This document shows positions 1-10,302 of a DNA stretch of 64,000 nt, one piece after another. The position numbers were made by a program, and so were the translations under genes. Numbering within the stretch: the first letter of the stretch is position 1; every line of letters begins with the position of its first letter. The notes beneath the pieces are model-generated. The model saw only the letters and a list, made by a program, of their open reading frames with translations, was not told where the DNA came from and did no database searches. The stretch is from positions 8,237,501-8,301,500 of the forward strand of contig BSBM01000917.1 of the NCBI GenBank assembly GCA_027924585.1. The letters are read 5' to 3'. Source of the stretch: Larix kaempferi. Taxonomy: Eukaryota > Streptophyta > Pinopsida > Pinales > Pinaceae.

Positions 1-260
1 TCAGCATCGTCACATCATCTCGATCTACAGCATCTGGCTCATCTTGATCTATAGCATCTGGATCATCTTGATTTACATGATCAGCATCATCGTCATCTAG
101 ACCAACGCAATCAGCAACATCACCATCTAGATCAACACGATCAACAACATCGTCATCTAGATCAATACGATCAACAACATCATCATCTAGATTAATACGA
201 TCAACATCATCGTCATCTAGATTAATACGATCAACAACATCATCATCTAGATCAATAGTA
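1..260. repeat. 30-bp tandem repeat in E1 3' region
   Basis: The motif tcatctag recurs every 30 bases (about 96, 126, 156, 186, 216, 246) between blocks rich in atcaacaacatc. The first 90 bases hold a more diverged version. The matching place in E2 (about 10910-10960) has a short catcgtca-rich tract, so this seems to be a minisatellite grown between pol and the 3' LTR of this family. Confidence 0.8.
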
Positions 261-378
261 TTAGTATCCACACCAATACAAGTATACACATCATCAATAC
301 AAGTATCCACACCAATACAAGTATACACATCATCAATACAAGTATCCACACAATACAAGTATACACATCAACATACAC
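261..378. repeat. 39-bp tandem repeat
   Basis: Two to three units built on caatacaagtatacacatc and caatacaagtatccacac alternate; agtatacaca recurs at 281 and 320. Each 39-bp unit is two related half units of about 20 bp. It follows the 30-bp array directly and is non-coding. Confidence 0.75.
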
Positions 379-444
379 AATCATATTACAGGATGATCAA
401 TCCTGCTCTCTTTAGGACATAGGTCCATGGATGATGCAATCCTG

Positions 445-573
445 TCATGTACCTTTTGAACTGAGGTCTAGGGACGATCCAGTCCTATCATGTACCTTTT
501 GAACCGAGGTCTAGGGACGATCCAGTCCTATCATGTACCTTTTGAACCGAGGTCCAGGGACGATCCAGTACTA
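445..573. repeat. 43-bp tandem repeat, three units
   Basis: The string tcatgtaccttttgaac starts at 445, 488 and 531, a 43-bp period. Each unit contains gacgatccagtcc, which is related to gacgatccaatcc in the following 88-bp array, so the two arrays probably share an ancestor. Confidence 0.85.
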
Positions 574-594
574 TCATTCAAGTCTCAGATACCT

Positions 595-1130
595 CATGTC
601 TACGGCTCAATTCAAGGGACTGAAGTCCGAGGACGATCCAATCCCCTTACCTGTTCATTCAGGACTTTATTTTCAGAGACATCTTGTCTACGGCTCAATT
701 CAAAGGACCAAAGTCCGAGGACGATCCAATCCCCTTACCTGTTCATTCAGGACTTTATTTTCGGAGACATCTTGTCTACGGCTCAATTCAAAGGACCAAA
801 GTCCAAGGACGAGCCAATCCCCTTACCTGTTCATTCAGGAATTTATTTTCAGAGACATCTTGTCTATGACTCAATTCAAAGGACAAAAGTCTGAGGATGA
901 TCCAATCCCCTTACCTGTTCATTCAAGACATTATTTTCAGAGACATCTTGTCTACGACTCAATTCAAAGGACCAAATTCTGAGGACGATCCAATCCCCTT
1001 ACCTGTTCATTCAGGACTTTATTTTCGGAGACATCTTGTCTACGGCTCAATTCAAAGGACCAAAGTATGAGGACGATCCAATCCCCTTACCTATTCATTC
1101 AGGACTTTATTTTCGGAGACATCTTGTCAG
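595..1130. repeat. 88-bp tandem repeat, about six units
   Basis: The string cttgtct recurs at 683, 771, 859, 947, 1035 and 1123, exactly 88 bases apart, with a first diverged unit at 595. As 88 is not a multiple of 3 and the unit lacks stops in the forward frames, overlapping plus-strand ORFs (490-894, 533-982, 684-869) appear. These reflect the repeat and are not genes. The array lies just beyond the 3' end of the E1 RNase H remnant. Confidence 0.9.
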
Positions 1131-2130
1131 ATCTCTATGTGCTTTGACTTATCATGGAACACTGAATTCTCTGTCATCTTGATACAACTGTGTTTGTCAC
1201 ATAGGATCACAGTTGGGTCTATCTCTAAGTCAAACAATCCTGAAGCCATACTTCTTCACAACTAGCAGAGCAGGCAACCATATATTCCACTTGTACTAAG
1301 AGCCATACTTGACTGCTTCCTGCTAAACCACAAGATCATGGCTGATCCCAGACAATAACATCCTCTCGATGTGCTTTACCTGTCTGATACACTTTCTGCT
1401 CAATCAACATCTGTGTAGCCATCTGAAGTCATGATCTCCAAAATAGCATAGATCAAAGTCTATCATATCCTTTAGGTACCTCATCACATGCTTTGCAACT
1501 ATCAGGTGAACACATCTAGTTTCCACTAGATACTGACTCAAGGTGTTCACATCAAAGCTTATATCTGACCTGGTATTTGTTAGATACATCAATGACCCAA
1601 TAATTTGTCTGTACAAAGTTATATACACTAACTTTGATGAGTCATTCACTAACAGCTTCAAGTTGGAATCCATGAGAGTGGCCATTCCAACATATCAAGT
1701 CCTTTTAATATTTCTTGGCATACTTTCCCAAGTTGAGAAAGATTCCTTCTGAGCCTTTCCATACTTCTAGACCTAGAAAGTAATGCATCAATCTGAGATC
1801 TTTCATTTTCATTTCTGCAGCCATCTATCTGTGCCATCTTTCGTCAGATGGGTCTACTGATATGAGCCTCAACATCATTCGAACTTTGTGGTGATTTCCT
1901 TCTTGCATCCATGTCATCTGTGTATAGAAACCATATTCAACCTTGTAGCAAAGTTTGATATCCACATCACCCATGGTGATCATTAAGCTCATCAATTTAC
2001 TATCGATCCTGGGTACCCATACAGAACCTGATTCACACTTCTTCTTTAATTACATCATTAAGAGAATGGTTTTATCTAGTCACTTGGAGCAAACATCTCA
2101 TCACAATTCTCTTCCTCTTTCTAAGAGAAT
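1131..2130 (-). pseudogene. E1 copia pol remnant: RNase H and part of RT
   Basis: The open stretch 1404-1685 reads through the copia RT/RNase H junction, with GSLMYLTNTRSD and the LSQYL block seen in active relatives. DNA at 1140-1400 parallels the RNase H of E2 (11790-12020), and 1860-1960 parallels part of its RT (12550-12620). The middle of RT is missing, and stops and frameshifts are frequent, so this copy is dead. Integrase and protease are absent. Confidence 0.8.
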
Positions 2131-3239
2131 CTTTTAGCCACGAGCCTTCTATATTATGTTTGATTTGTAAATATTCTTATTGAACATCCATCACTTGTGC
2201 GGTGTTCATCATTCTTCATGATCTTTCCTACATATCAAAATTAGGTACATGATTAGTAATACTTCATAATCATGAAATCATGTTGACATGATAGCCTATT
2301 ATGCATACAAATATCATTTACATAGTTATGCAACTATCTTGACCAATACTTTGGCACAACACTTTTCCATATTCTGTATGCATACAGTGGCTATCTAGAT
2401 GCCTTCGATCTATACCAGAACATACTATCGAGAGTGTGCACAGCTTTCAGGATGTCAGCAAAGAGGCTTCATTCTAGACAAGCAACAATGGAATGTTTGT
2501 CCAACTTACCAATCATATGCATATTAGTAGTATACTGTTCAATGCTCTATGAATGTTTACACTCAGCATGATATATTATCAGAATACAAATATGCATACA
2601 ACCTATTACAGACAATATCATTTACTATTTCAAATAACAACTCAAATACTTATCTTTTATGTTTGTGTGGTTGCCTCCCGCTTGATCTTCTATATGTCTT
2701 TTGAACTTCTATTCATTCTGTACCACTGTGCATGATCAAGTGTCATCCTCATGATCTCATACACAAACATACATTCATTAGTATATTTCAATGTTATCAA
2801 AACATTATAGTTCTAAATAATCTTGAATATGTATAGTCATGATTATAGATAATATTCAAGGTTTCAGGGAAGTCTTCTTTTAGTCATACATATTCTTGTT
2901 TGATCTGGTTAGTTAAATCATCAACCAAGATAAGAGACATAATATGCATAAACCCTTGATTACTAACTTTATGAATAAGCATAACCAATCATACCAGGTA
3001 TACTTATATAAGGGATCCTAACACAACGTAAGATTCTAACATGACATAGGAAAACATACCTGGATTAGTATACCTGCTTAGTTATGTCTAACATACCTAA
3101 TCAATATCTTCTTTGTTCTCTTCAATGATTTAGATATCCTATGCTGGAACCTGTATCTCCTTAAGACATACCCGTTGAGACTTCTTGTAGTCTTCTTATG
3201 TAAGACCTTAGCCTCAACTCCCCCTGAAACTTGATCTGG
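2131..3239 (-). other. E1 integrase-less non-coding block, intron-like
   Basis: No coding match is visible. The stretch parallels 13141-14527 of E2, for example around the shared strings gtgtgcaca and agcaaagagg. It sits where protease and integrase should lie. On the minus strand it begins near an intact-looking 5' splice site (CCAG/GTATGT, G of GT at 3059) and ends at a 3' site (TATGTAG/GAAAGATC, last intron base at 2228). Both sites recur in E2. Just above, at 3180-3240, is a short trace of gag; the rest of gag is gone. Confidence 0.55.
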
Positions 3240-4381
3240 AGCTTGATTAGGGTTTGTTAGAGAAACCCTAAAAATTCAATCTTTGACTTTCACACTTATG
3301 AATGGATGGAAGGATGTGTCTGGCTGAGCTGATCAAACTAGCATACTTCAATTTTGAAATATCCAAAATTTGACCCCTCAAAATTTGCCTTCGAAACTTC
3401 TGGATCTTCTCGACAGGAACCCGAACTAGGGTTTGATGAAGCCCACCCTTCTGCCCAATCAAAAGGTTCAATCCAAGGTTCTAAACTCTTATTTTTTTGA
3501 GGAGCTTCCAGCCGTGGTTACAGACTTAAAAAATTCCAACTTTTGCTGAAGCCCTAATTTTCCATCTTTCCGATCAAAATCCCAAACTGGGGTTTGATCA
3601 AGCCCGATCTTCTACCCAACCAAAAAATTCGATCTTGGTCTCTAAATTTTGATTTTCCTGAGTAGCATTCAGCCGTGGATTCCGATTCCAAAAATTCTAA
3701 CTTTCTCCGAAACCCTAAATTCCAGAATCCATGAATAAAGGTGCTCCAAAAATAACTTTGTTTTGAGAGAAATATGTACCTGTTTGTTTTTGCCATAACT
3801 CTGAACTTTTCGCTCCGCAGGGTCTAAACAATTTTTTTGTGGCATCCTGACCTGTCATATTTCCATCCCATTAGGTATGACCTCAATTGGATTTTCTGAG
3901 AGAGAGTTATGCGAAGTGTCGCAACGTGACCTATTTATGGGATAAAACAGGAGAGCGAACTTGTACGGCGTTCCACGTGTCATTGGTTCCGCTTTGGCCT
4001 TTGAAAAAGTTTCCTAAGATAGTACAGTCTGTGTACTACCTGTCACTTTTTATGAAATTTCATTTTGAGCTTCCTATCCCAAGTTATGACCTTTTTTCCT
4101 AGGTCACCTAATTTTGACTGAGATCTGGAAGAGGCAGAAACCCTAACTTGTACTGGTAATAACTCACAAAGTACAACGAATATGAGGGTTTCCTTTGGAC
4201 AAAAGGTACCTGGGGATGTTATCTACGACCTGTAAACGTTTCAGATCCTGAAGCTTTGCAGAAATAGATTTATAGCGAAAGTTCCACGATGACAGGTTTT
4301 TGCTATGTAAAACCCAAACCTTCAAATTGTTGCAAGTGAAGCAAGTGTCGTAAATGCCATACATTGCCTTCCTTTAGGTTA
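3240..4381 (-). other. E1 untranslated leader with 161-bp duplication
   Basis: This stretch lies between the PBS and the place where gag should start. A module beginning (t)agggtttga occurs at 3427 and again at 3588, a 161-bp spacing; E2 has a similar duplication with a 160-bp period. Several AAACCCTAA-type telo-box motifs lie in it (near 3262, 3713 and 4138). Apart from the antisense reading frame listed separately, I see no gene. Confidence 0.6.
3887..4102 (+). other. Antisense ORF in E1 leader, 71 aa, also in E9
   Basis: A 71-codon frame runs antisense to E1 and reads MDFLRESYAKCRNVT at its start. E9, an independent copy in the opposite orientation, has the matching frame on its own antisense strand (63376-63600, 74 codons) with most residues the same. 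No domain is recognised. The likeness may only reflect the likeness of the two leaders, so a real peptide is not established. Confidence 0.25.
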
Positions 4382-4393
4382 GCTCTGATACCA
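4382..4393 (-). other. E1 primer binding site (tRNA-Met initiator)
   Basis: gctctgatacca on the plus strand is TGGTATCAGAGC on the element strand. It abuts the LTR with no spacer and matches the usual plant initiator-tRNA-Met PBS. It fixes the element as minus-strand. Confidence 0.9.
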
Positions 4394-5000
4394 TGTTAAG
4401 ATTTAATATTCTAAGACATAAAATAGAAGCATTACATTCCATTTCACAATAATGGCATATACAAGATCACTGAAGAAACAACAAGCACAGCATAAACACA
4501 AGAGACACAGATTTATCCTGGGAAACCCTCATGGGGTAGAAAACCCAGCAAAGCTTCCTCAATATAGATGACCAGCAATATACTAATATGCAAACCAAAG
4601 ACATGATCTCCTCCTCCACCATAGCAGACCTCTCCTCCACAAGTGCGCTACATTCTGAGTGAGGGAAGTGTGTGTGTAATGAGGAACACACCTCCTCTAT
4701 TTATACACATCTCCGACTTGTACTTTATATTAACTAGGTTGGCCCCAAATTTACCACTGGGTTAAACACCCCACTACAACTGACTGGGCCGACCCCACTA
4801 AGGTGGTCTAACAACCCTTTGACCTACATAACACATACAAGGCTGACCCCCACTAGGGAAGTCTAATAACCCGAGTTACCACATTCCGATGGAGGAATAA
4901 ACATCTCCGGATATACAATAAAATCTTCACGAAGGAATGAAACATCTCCGAAATAATAAAGTACAAATATAATATTCTTAGAAGTTACAATATCTCAACA
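4394..5000 (-). repeat. E1 5' LTR, 607 bp
   Basis: Ends are TGTTGAGATATTG and ATCTTAACA on the minus strand. One end is set by the PBS and the other by resumption of CACTA coding sequence at 5001. It is related to the E9 LTR (62542-63093) and, more distantly, to the E2 LTRs, sharing the GGCCGACCCC and GGTGGTCTAATAACCC blocks. A TATA box lies at 4696-4705. Confidence 0.88.
4696..4705 (-). promoter_or_regulatory. E1 LTR TATA box
   Basis: TATAAATAGA on the minus strand, followed by GGAGGTGTGTTCCTCA. The same box and context occur in the E9 LTR (62786-62795), and TATAAATAGA occurs in the E2 5' LTR (16322-16331). This is the expected pol II core promoter of the retrotransposon RNA. Confidence 0.65.
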
Positions 5001-5422
5001 CACTAGTCACCTCAAAGACTGCAGATATCCCACAATCAGATGTTTTCTTTGTTTCATCCAACTTTTTGATGCGATATCTACATCCATTGCACCACATAGC
5101 CTTATGGTGTTTTACCTACAACAAGCCATACATGAAAAGATTGCATAATGATCCAATATTTATGATTAACTAGTGCATGTTTATAATGCCATACAAGGAA
5201 AAATATCAGCATGACGTACAACGACATTATTTTTTACAAAAAAAAAATAGTGTGGATGATTAATATGCTTACCTGCTTATCTTTTAAACCTCTTTCTAAA
5301 TCGATTTCCCTTTGTGTTAGATTGGTGTCTCCATTGCGATGTGCAGCTTTAACCAATGAAGCCACACCTTCCCATGATATTCCATGACCAGATTGTTCAC
5401 ATCGTTCGATCCATACCTTCAT
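5001..5422 (-). pseudogene. CACTA transposase C-terminal exons (DUF4216-like start)
   Basis: Minus-strand reading of 5234-5422 gives MKVWIERCEQSGHGISWEG, in the usual place between the DUF4218 and DUF4216 segments of plant CACTA proteins; it ends at a GTAAGC splice donor near 5267. The next stretch, reaching 5001, reads GCRYRIKKLDETKKTSDCG, like the lead-in to DUF4216. The frame is broken off there by E1. Assignment rests on recalled family layout. Confidence 0.55.
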
Positions 5423-5542
5423 CCAGTCAAGATTGTTTGCGATGTATAAATGAATTGCATTCCACTCTCGACCAACTGTTTGATGGCAATAAAATTAAAA
5501 TTCAATACAAATGTATAGTAACTTAACAAAGTATATTACACT

Positions 5543-5977
5543 CTAAATTGATGCAAAATACTGAATATGAAAATAGAATATGTATGATATTATATATACA
5601 TAAAAATCACCAGTTAAATGTGTTATATTACCTTTCACCTTCCTCGATCTACCTTTCCCCTTCGGGTACTCCCCTTCGAAACTCTTATTGGATTCCGGAT
5701 CACAAATGCGACGTAAATTGAGATTTTCTGCTAATTTAGGAAGATATTCACTAATATACAACATGTTTTGGTATACCATATATCCCTCCATCATAGAACC
5801 CTCAGCATATGCTTGTTGTCTGACCAAACCCTTCATAAATTTCAAGATCCTCTCAACCATCCACATGGACCTTGAGTGCGCAGGTCCACACAGTTCAATC
5901 TCCTCAACTTGATGTATGAGGTAGTGTTCTTGTGCATTGAAAAATGCCGAAGGTAGATGCTTCTGCATTTCACACAT
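5543..5977 (-). pseudogene. CACTA transposase exon, DUF4218 segment
   Basis: The frame has HLIHQVEEIELCGPAHSRSMWMVERILKF-type content: the pattern H-L-I-H-V-E, C-G-P, R-W/S-M, FER-like and EGSM-EGY that marks DUF4218 in plant CACTA transposases. The stretch LRRICDPESNKSFEGEYPKG follows. The exon ends at a good donor (GTGAAAG/GTAATA, about 5631), and codons below it are intron. No lesion is seen inside the exon itself. Confidence 0.75.
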
Positions 5978-6359
5978 GAGATGAGGAATTTCTCTCCTCC
6001 AATACTTTATGTCTTCTTTATGGAATTCTTTAGATGAAAACCTCTACAAGTGACATGATAACCAAATCAAGAGATTAAAGGGAAAAAACATTATATTATG
6101 TAACATGAATTACAGAACGAAAATCAAATATAAGTTCTATGTTGAATTAAACAAACACTAAGCGCATGGAAAAAATCACCACTTACCTCATGTATTTCCC
6201 GAGACTATATATTATTTGTTTGACATTGTTGTCGAAGTTGTCCGGGATAGAGAGAGGTAGAACATACTGTAACAATAATATACAAATCGTTTCATTTTAT
6301 CAACAAAGAGTAGACAAACAAAAAATATACCAACCATATTCACTGGAATAGAAAAAAAA

Positions 6360-6820
6360 TTAAATCCTTATCATAATAATTACCTTCATGAAGACATGCC
6401 AATTGTGAGTTTTCACCCCCGCGAAATCACCTTTCTTTGTTATGATATTCTTCATGTTCGCACAAAATCCGGTGGGAAATTTAATTTTTCGAATGACTTC
6501 TTTTACAACATTACTTTGCTGGTCTGTTAACATCCATGGAAGTGAGTTTATATTAATTTTCTCTCCGTTACTATGAAATTGAATGACGTCTTTCATTGCA
6601 TGGTTGCTATCTCGAATGTCTTTGCAAATTTTGACAATTTTTTCTTTGTCACTCCTTCCATCCAATATTCGCCATAATGTTTCGGTCACATTCTTTCCGA
6701 TATGCATTGTATCAAATAGATGAGCAATTTGTAGGTGCTCATAGTAGGGCAACCTACTAAATTGTCTAGGATAACTTTTCATTCCTCGTGGAAGCCCATT
6801 AATGCTTTCATGATCACATG
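6360..6820 (-). pseudogene. CACTA transposase exon (Transposase_21 C-terminal part)
   Basis: The exon reads GLPRGMKSYPRQFSRLPYYEH, then LFDTMHIGKNVTETLWRILDG and, near its end, FAGVKTHNWHVFM. These are hallmark strings of the TNP2/Transposase_21 family (the D-x-MH-x-KNV and KTHDWHV-like motifs). It ends at a consensus donor (GAAG/GTAATT near 6382). Confidence 0.8.
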
Positions 6821-6925
6821 AACGACAATCATGAAATTACATAAATCAATGTCAATTACAATAAACAACACACAATATAAAAAAATACAATATAACATAT
6901 CATATACGATGATTCATTATATGTA

Positions 6926-7161
6926 CCTTGATGATTTCTATTATATTGCAACTTCCATAGGTGAGGTGTCATTCTCTGCGGTTTTAATGCAGTATCTTGC
7001 TTTCCATTGAAAAAATATTTTTTGGTACTTCGATACTTGTGATTCTTAGAGAGGAAGTTCCTATACTCATCAAACATCTCCTTTACTAAGCTTTTTGAAC
7101 GATGAGATTTGATCTTAGGACCACAAAATGGACATGCAAATTTCCCCTTTGTCTGAAGACC
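6926..7161 (-). pseudogene. CACTA transposase exon with CPFCG motif
   Basis: Begins at an AG acceptor (tatgtag before GTCTTCAG) and reads TKGKFACPFCGPKIKSHRSK, a zinc-binding CPxC-like segment usual in these transposases (often CPVCG). It continues through RTKKYFFNGKQDTALKPQRM-type residues to TPHLWKLQYNRNHQ and the donor CAAG/GTACAT near 6926. The frame is uninterrupted. Confidence 0.75.
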
Positions 7162-7654
7162 TACATAAAGAGATGGAATATTTATGTCAATTATAATTAT
7201 ATACAAAATGACTGGATTATTTAGAAAACCATGCATGTGTAGTATATTAACTAGTAGTTCATATAATTTTTTTCAAATAAAGTGGAACTTATAATTACAT
7301 ACCACAAAAATGGGTTAACCTCGGGGCATCATGTATTGTCCATACAAGCATTGCATGGAATTGAAATTGCCTTTGTCGTATTGGTCTAGATACGTCATAC
7401 ATAGTGATGTCATTCCATAAATTTAGTAGCTCATCAATAAGAGGTTCGATATATACATTCATATCTTTGAATTAGTACTTACCTGGTTGATTTGAACATA
7501 TAAAAAATATAATTATGAGACGTACCATTTAGATTATATATATTAAACCATATCGAACAATAGAAAAACATTAAATATATATATGACATTATGTGACAAA
7601 AATATGACAAATGAGATACCACTACATTAAAAAAAACTGCAGGGTTCGTACCTG

Positions 7655-8215
7655 GAACAATCATCAACAACATTATGTGCTCCCTATTTATTGTCAACCA
7701 TGGAGGAATGTTATTGTTGATAACAAAAATAGGCCACATTGAGTAAACAAATCTCATCTCTGCAAATGGATTGACACCATCTTCTGCCAAAGAAATCCTA
7801 AGATTACGAGGTTATTCTTTAAAGTGAGACCATTTTTCCTCCATATCTCTAAATGCAGACCCATTTGCAGGCATCCGAATAATGTCATCTTGACTTCTGT
7901 TCTGTGCATGGTAATCCATAAACTGCGCTATGTTTTTGCACCTAAACAGTTGTTGCAAACATGGAATAATGGGAATATAACATAGAACCTTGCGAGGCAC
8001 CTTTTTAGTTACTTGATCTGTGCGATATCTACTGATATGACATTCAGGACATTCTGTTGCAAATTCATGCTGATTGTAATATAGAACATGGTCATTGGGG
8101 CATGCATGATTTTCTTCATACTGCATTCCAATTTCTTTCATGATGGCAGATAAATCTCGATATGTGCGAGATAAAATATTTGACGGTGGTAACAAATATT
8201 CACCTATCATGATAC
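7655..8215 (-). pseudogene. CACTA transposase core exon with nonsense codon
   Basis: From the 5' side it contains CPNDHVLYYNQHEFATECPEC, then SRYRTDQVTKKVPRKVLCYI, IIPCLQQLFRCK, then LAEDGVNPFAEMRFVYSMWP and NNNIPPWLTINREHIMLLM: the classic CACTA transposase core in the normal order. The frame is continuous except for one TAA at 7812-7814, where relatives have a sense codon. A donor (CCAG/GTACGA) follows at about 7650. One nonsense codon in otherwise clean exons suggests recent inactivation. Confidence 0.8.
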
Positions 8216-8324
8216 AACAAATTAAAATAAAAATCTAGTTAATATAATATAGAAATAATATTAATGGAACAAATTTCATCCGTAATAATTTGACTTATAT
8301 ATGAATTAACAATAAAATACACAA

Positions 8325-8702
8325 TTATATATATTTTGTGATGGGATATATTACATACCTTAACATCCGTGTGACTGATATGTTTGAAAGACCATTCATA
8401 ACCTTCAAGTTCATTATCAACAATATAGTAGAGAGAAGATTTGTCTTGGAGCCCTCATAAAGGGGTTCGTATGCCTTATCAATAAGAGGTATATCATGAA
8501 TATCATCAAAATGTTCATCATTTTCATGATCATGATCATGATCATCATCCATTCCAACATTAAATGAATCATGGATCAAAGTATTTGTAACACCATCTTC
8601 AACTATGTTATCAGTATGATCATCTTCTTCAATGTGATCATTAACTTGTTCTCCATTAATATTCATAGCTCCATGTTCCTCCAGTACTTGTTCTAGAATC
8701 AC
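8325..8702 (-). pseudogene. CACTA transposase acidic N-terminal exon
   Basis: A strongly acidic stretch (DHIEEDDHTDNIVEDG, then DDDHDHDHENDEHFDD) followed by EPLYEGSK. Plant CACTA transposases usually carry such an acidic, EPLY/GC-containing region between the zinc-finger exon and the core. A donor (TTAAG/GTATGT) lies near 8353. Codons below the donor are intron. Confidence 0.6.
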
Positions 8703-8726
8703 TGCCTCCGGACGATATGCAGTAGG

Positions 8727-9338
8727 ATGTATTTCCTTTATAATTACATGAAAAAATCAATAGATAAAAGTCAATATAAGAAATTAAAACGAAATATGTA
8801 CAAATTTCAAATGCAAAATGTAAACATTTATGTGATGCATTTAAAATCTAACAAATTTTTTACTGTTGGGATGAAAAGAACAACGACCAATTGTACTAGT
8901 GTTGGTCAAATAGGTGCATCCAAACTATCCAAGAGACATAATAATTGAACCAATTATTGAGCAAATCTACTCAAAATTTCTCATACTGTCCACTAAGGTA
9001 AGATAAACGATGCTATGGTTTCTATAGAGAAAATATAAGAGAAATTACAACATGACAATATAGTCGTTATTTATATTATCATGATGGAAAGTGTCACAAA
9101 TCTAGAGAGTTAAGTGCTTTCCCCGGTGAGTGGGTTAGTCTCACTAATGAACAAATAAATGAGTTATTCTACTATACCCCAGATTCAACATGCACAAAAG
9201 AAAAAAAATTATAATAAATATTAAATATTAAAATAATATTTATTGTCCATGTTAGTCCCCATCTATTGAAACCACGATCAATAGATATATAAGTTAATAT
9301 AAGAAATATTAAAATAATACATAAATTTACAAAAGCAA
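8727..9338. other. AT-rich CACTA intron, no gene seen
   Basis: Between the zinc-domain exon and the acidic exon lies AT-rich DNA with no coding trace on either strand. It is probably one large intron of the transposase gene. A 73-codon plus-strand frame (8727-8948) is low-complexity and matches nothing I know. Confidence 0.4.
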
Positions 9339-9749
9339 TCAAAATAAAAACAGATATAATGCAAAACTTACAAATGGACGGTATTCATGTCCCCCCTTAG
9401 CGTGCCCATGCTCCCTACAATGTTTTATGGCTGGTGTGATCAAAATTCTTCTTCTCTTAAAGCCCTTGCATTGACTACATGGACAATAGCATTTCCCATC
9501 ACCCCTTCTTTCAATTCCTTCCCACAATCTAGCAAGCAATTGCCGATTTTGTTCGTCGGGATCAGGAATATTGCTAGTTGAAATTTTCTTGTAAAGAGCT
9601 TCAATGAAGATTATCAATCTTAGAAAATTAAGCTCCACACTTTGCTCTCTTGAATGACAAAAACAATGGAAATAATGAAAAACAGTCAGCCGAAAAATAG
9701 TCTGCCGAATAAAAAAACTTCCGCAAACCATCGCTTGTATGGAAAACAT
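9339..9749 (-). pseudogene. CACTA transposase first exon, transposase-associated domain
   Basis: The C-terminal half has GKCYCPCSQCKGFKRRRILI followed by HCREHGHAKGGHEYRPF, the C-P-C-x-x-C and H-x-x-x-H arrangement of the transposase-associated zinc domain at the N terminus of plant CACTA proteins. The first 60 or so residues are hydrophobic and may be untranslated or intron. The true start is not clear. Confidence 0.65.
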
Positions 9750-9780
9750 GTCGGAATGTTTTGATATTTATAGATTTTAA

Positions 9781-10121
9781 AAGTCATTGGACCGTCGGAT
9801 ATCTGACGACTAGAACCTAGTTACCGTTGGTGATTTGGTGTCGGCTATCCAACGACTAGAACCTAGTTACCGTTGGTGATTTGGTGTCGGATATCCGACC
9901 TCGTCAGGTTTCAAAAGATGTCAGATATCCACAAGGCCGTCGGATATTCCTAGGGTCTCATCGGATATCCACAAAGGTGTTGGATATCCGATGGGTCCTT
10001 CTATCAATTTAAGAAAAAAAACAAATTTTATAATTTTTAAGGTGAAATCCGACGACATAGTCCTTTTTCGTCGGAGGTCGTCGGATTTTCTCGTCGGATT
10101 TTGGGTTCAAATATTGTAATG
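9781..10121. repeat. CACTA subterminal repeats and terminus
   Basis: Many copies of gtcggatatcc and cgtcgga occur in both orientations, against an AT-rich background. A 46-bp unit starting gactagaacctagttacc is repeated at 9808 and 9854. Dense short subterminal repeats of this kind are where CACTA transposases bind. The terminus (10113-10121, attgtaatg) has A where TGTAGTG is expected. Confidence 0.65.
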
Positions 10122-10302
10122 CGAACTCAGTTTGGGAACTATGAGTTTGTATTGGTACCCTTTGGTTTGACCAATGCCCCAACTGTATTCATTAGCCTAA
10201 TGAATAGCATGTTGCAGAAGTACTTAGATCGGTTTGTGCAAGTCTTCTTGGATGATATCCTTATCTATTCCAAGAATGAAAGGGAGCACGAGGAACACTT
10301 GC
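10122..10302 (+). pseudogene. G1 reverse transcriptase, palm fragment
   Basis: The frame has NYEFVLVPFGLTNAP, then the catalytic region FLDDILIYSKN and EREHEEHL. In most gypsy elements the catalytic motif is F-I/V-D-D-I-L-I-Y, so both Asp residues are kept. The fragment is cut on the left by the CACTA end and on the right by the E2 insertion; the reading frame resumes at 16640. Confidence 0.88.

Larger units (their letters stand above)
1..5000 (-). mobile_element. E1: Ty1/copia-type element, 3' end beyond window
   Basis: Read on the minus strand the order is 5' LTR (4394-5000), PBS (4382-4393), long leader, non-coding block, RT/RNase H remnant (1131-2130), then tandem repeats running off the window. 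The 3' LTR lies outside, so the TSD cannot be checked; its inner flank would be cacta at 5001-5005. The element is a relative of E2 (10303-16634) and E9 (62542 onward): LTR ends, PBS and leader match in all three, and the pol remnant and non-coding block match E2. Most of gag is deleted. It interrupts coding sequence of the CACTA transposase, so it is younger than the CACTA element. Confidence 0.85.
5001..10121 (-). mobile_element. CACTA (En/Spm) transposon, 3' part lost to E1
   Basis: A spliced TNP2-like transposase gene runs leftward from 9749, and terminal repeats lie upstream of it at 9781-10121. The right end reads ...attgtaatg (10113-10121), resembling the CACTA terminus TTGTAGTG with one change. 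Just beyond it G1 RT coding sequence starts, so the transposon had landed in G1. Its other terminus is not here: coding sequence is cut at 5000/5001 by the E1 LTR. The usual 3-bp TSD cannot be checked. Confidence 0.75.

Noticed and set aside
490-982. Overlapping 134-, 149- and 61-codon frames
   Set aside because: They are three readings of the 43/88-bp tandem arrays and share no independent coding signal.
3240-3730. CCCTAAA motifs as interstitial telomere
   Set aside because: The motifs are single and spaced, not in tandem, so they are telo boxes at most.
4382-4393. PBS strings as tRNA gene remnants
   Set aside because: Each is only about 12 bases of initiator tRNA-Met complement beside an LTR; no tRNA body follows.
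5001-5005. cacta beside E1 as the CACTA transposon terminus
   Set aside because: Transposase coding sequence runs right up to it and the following bases do not resemble the other terminus. It is more likely just the E1 target site.
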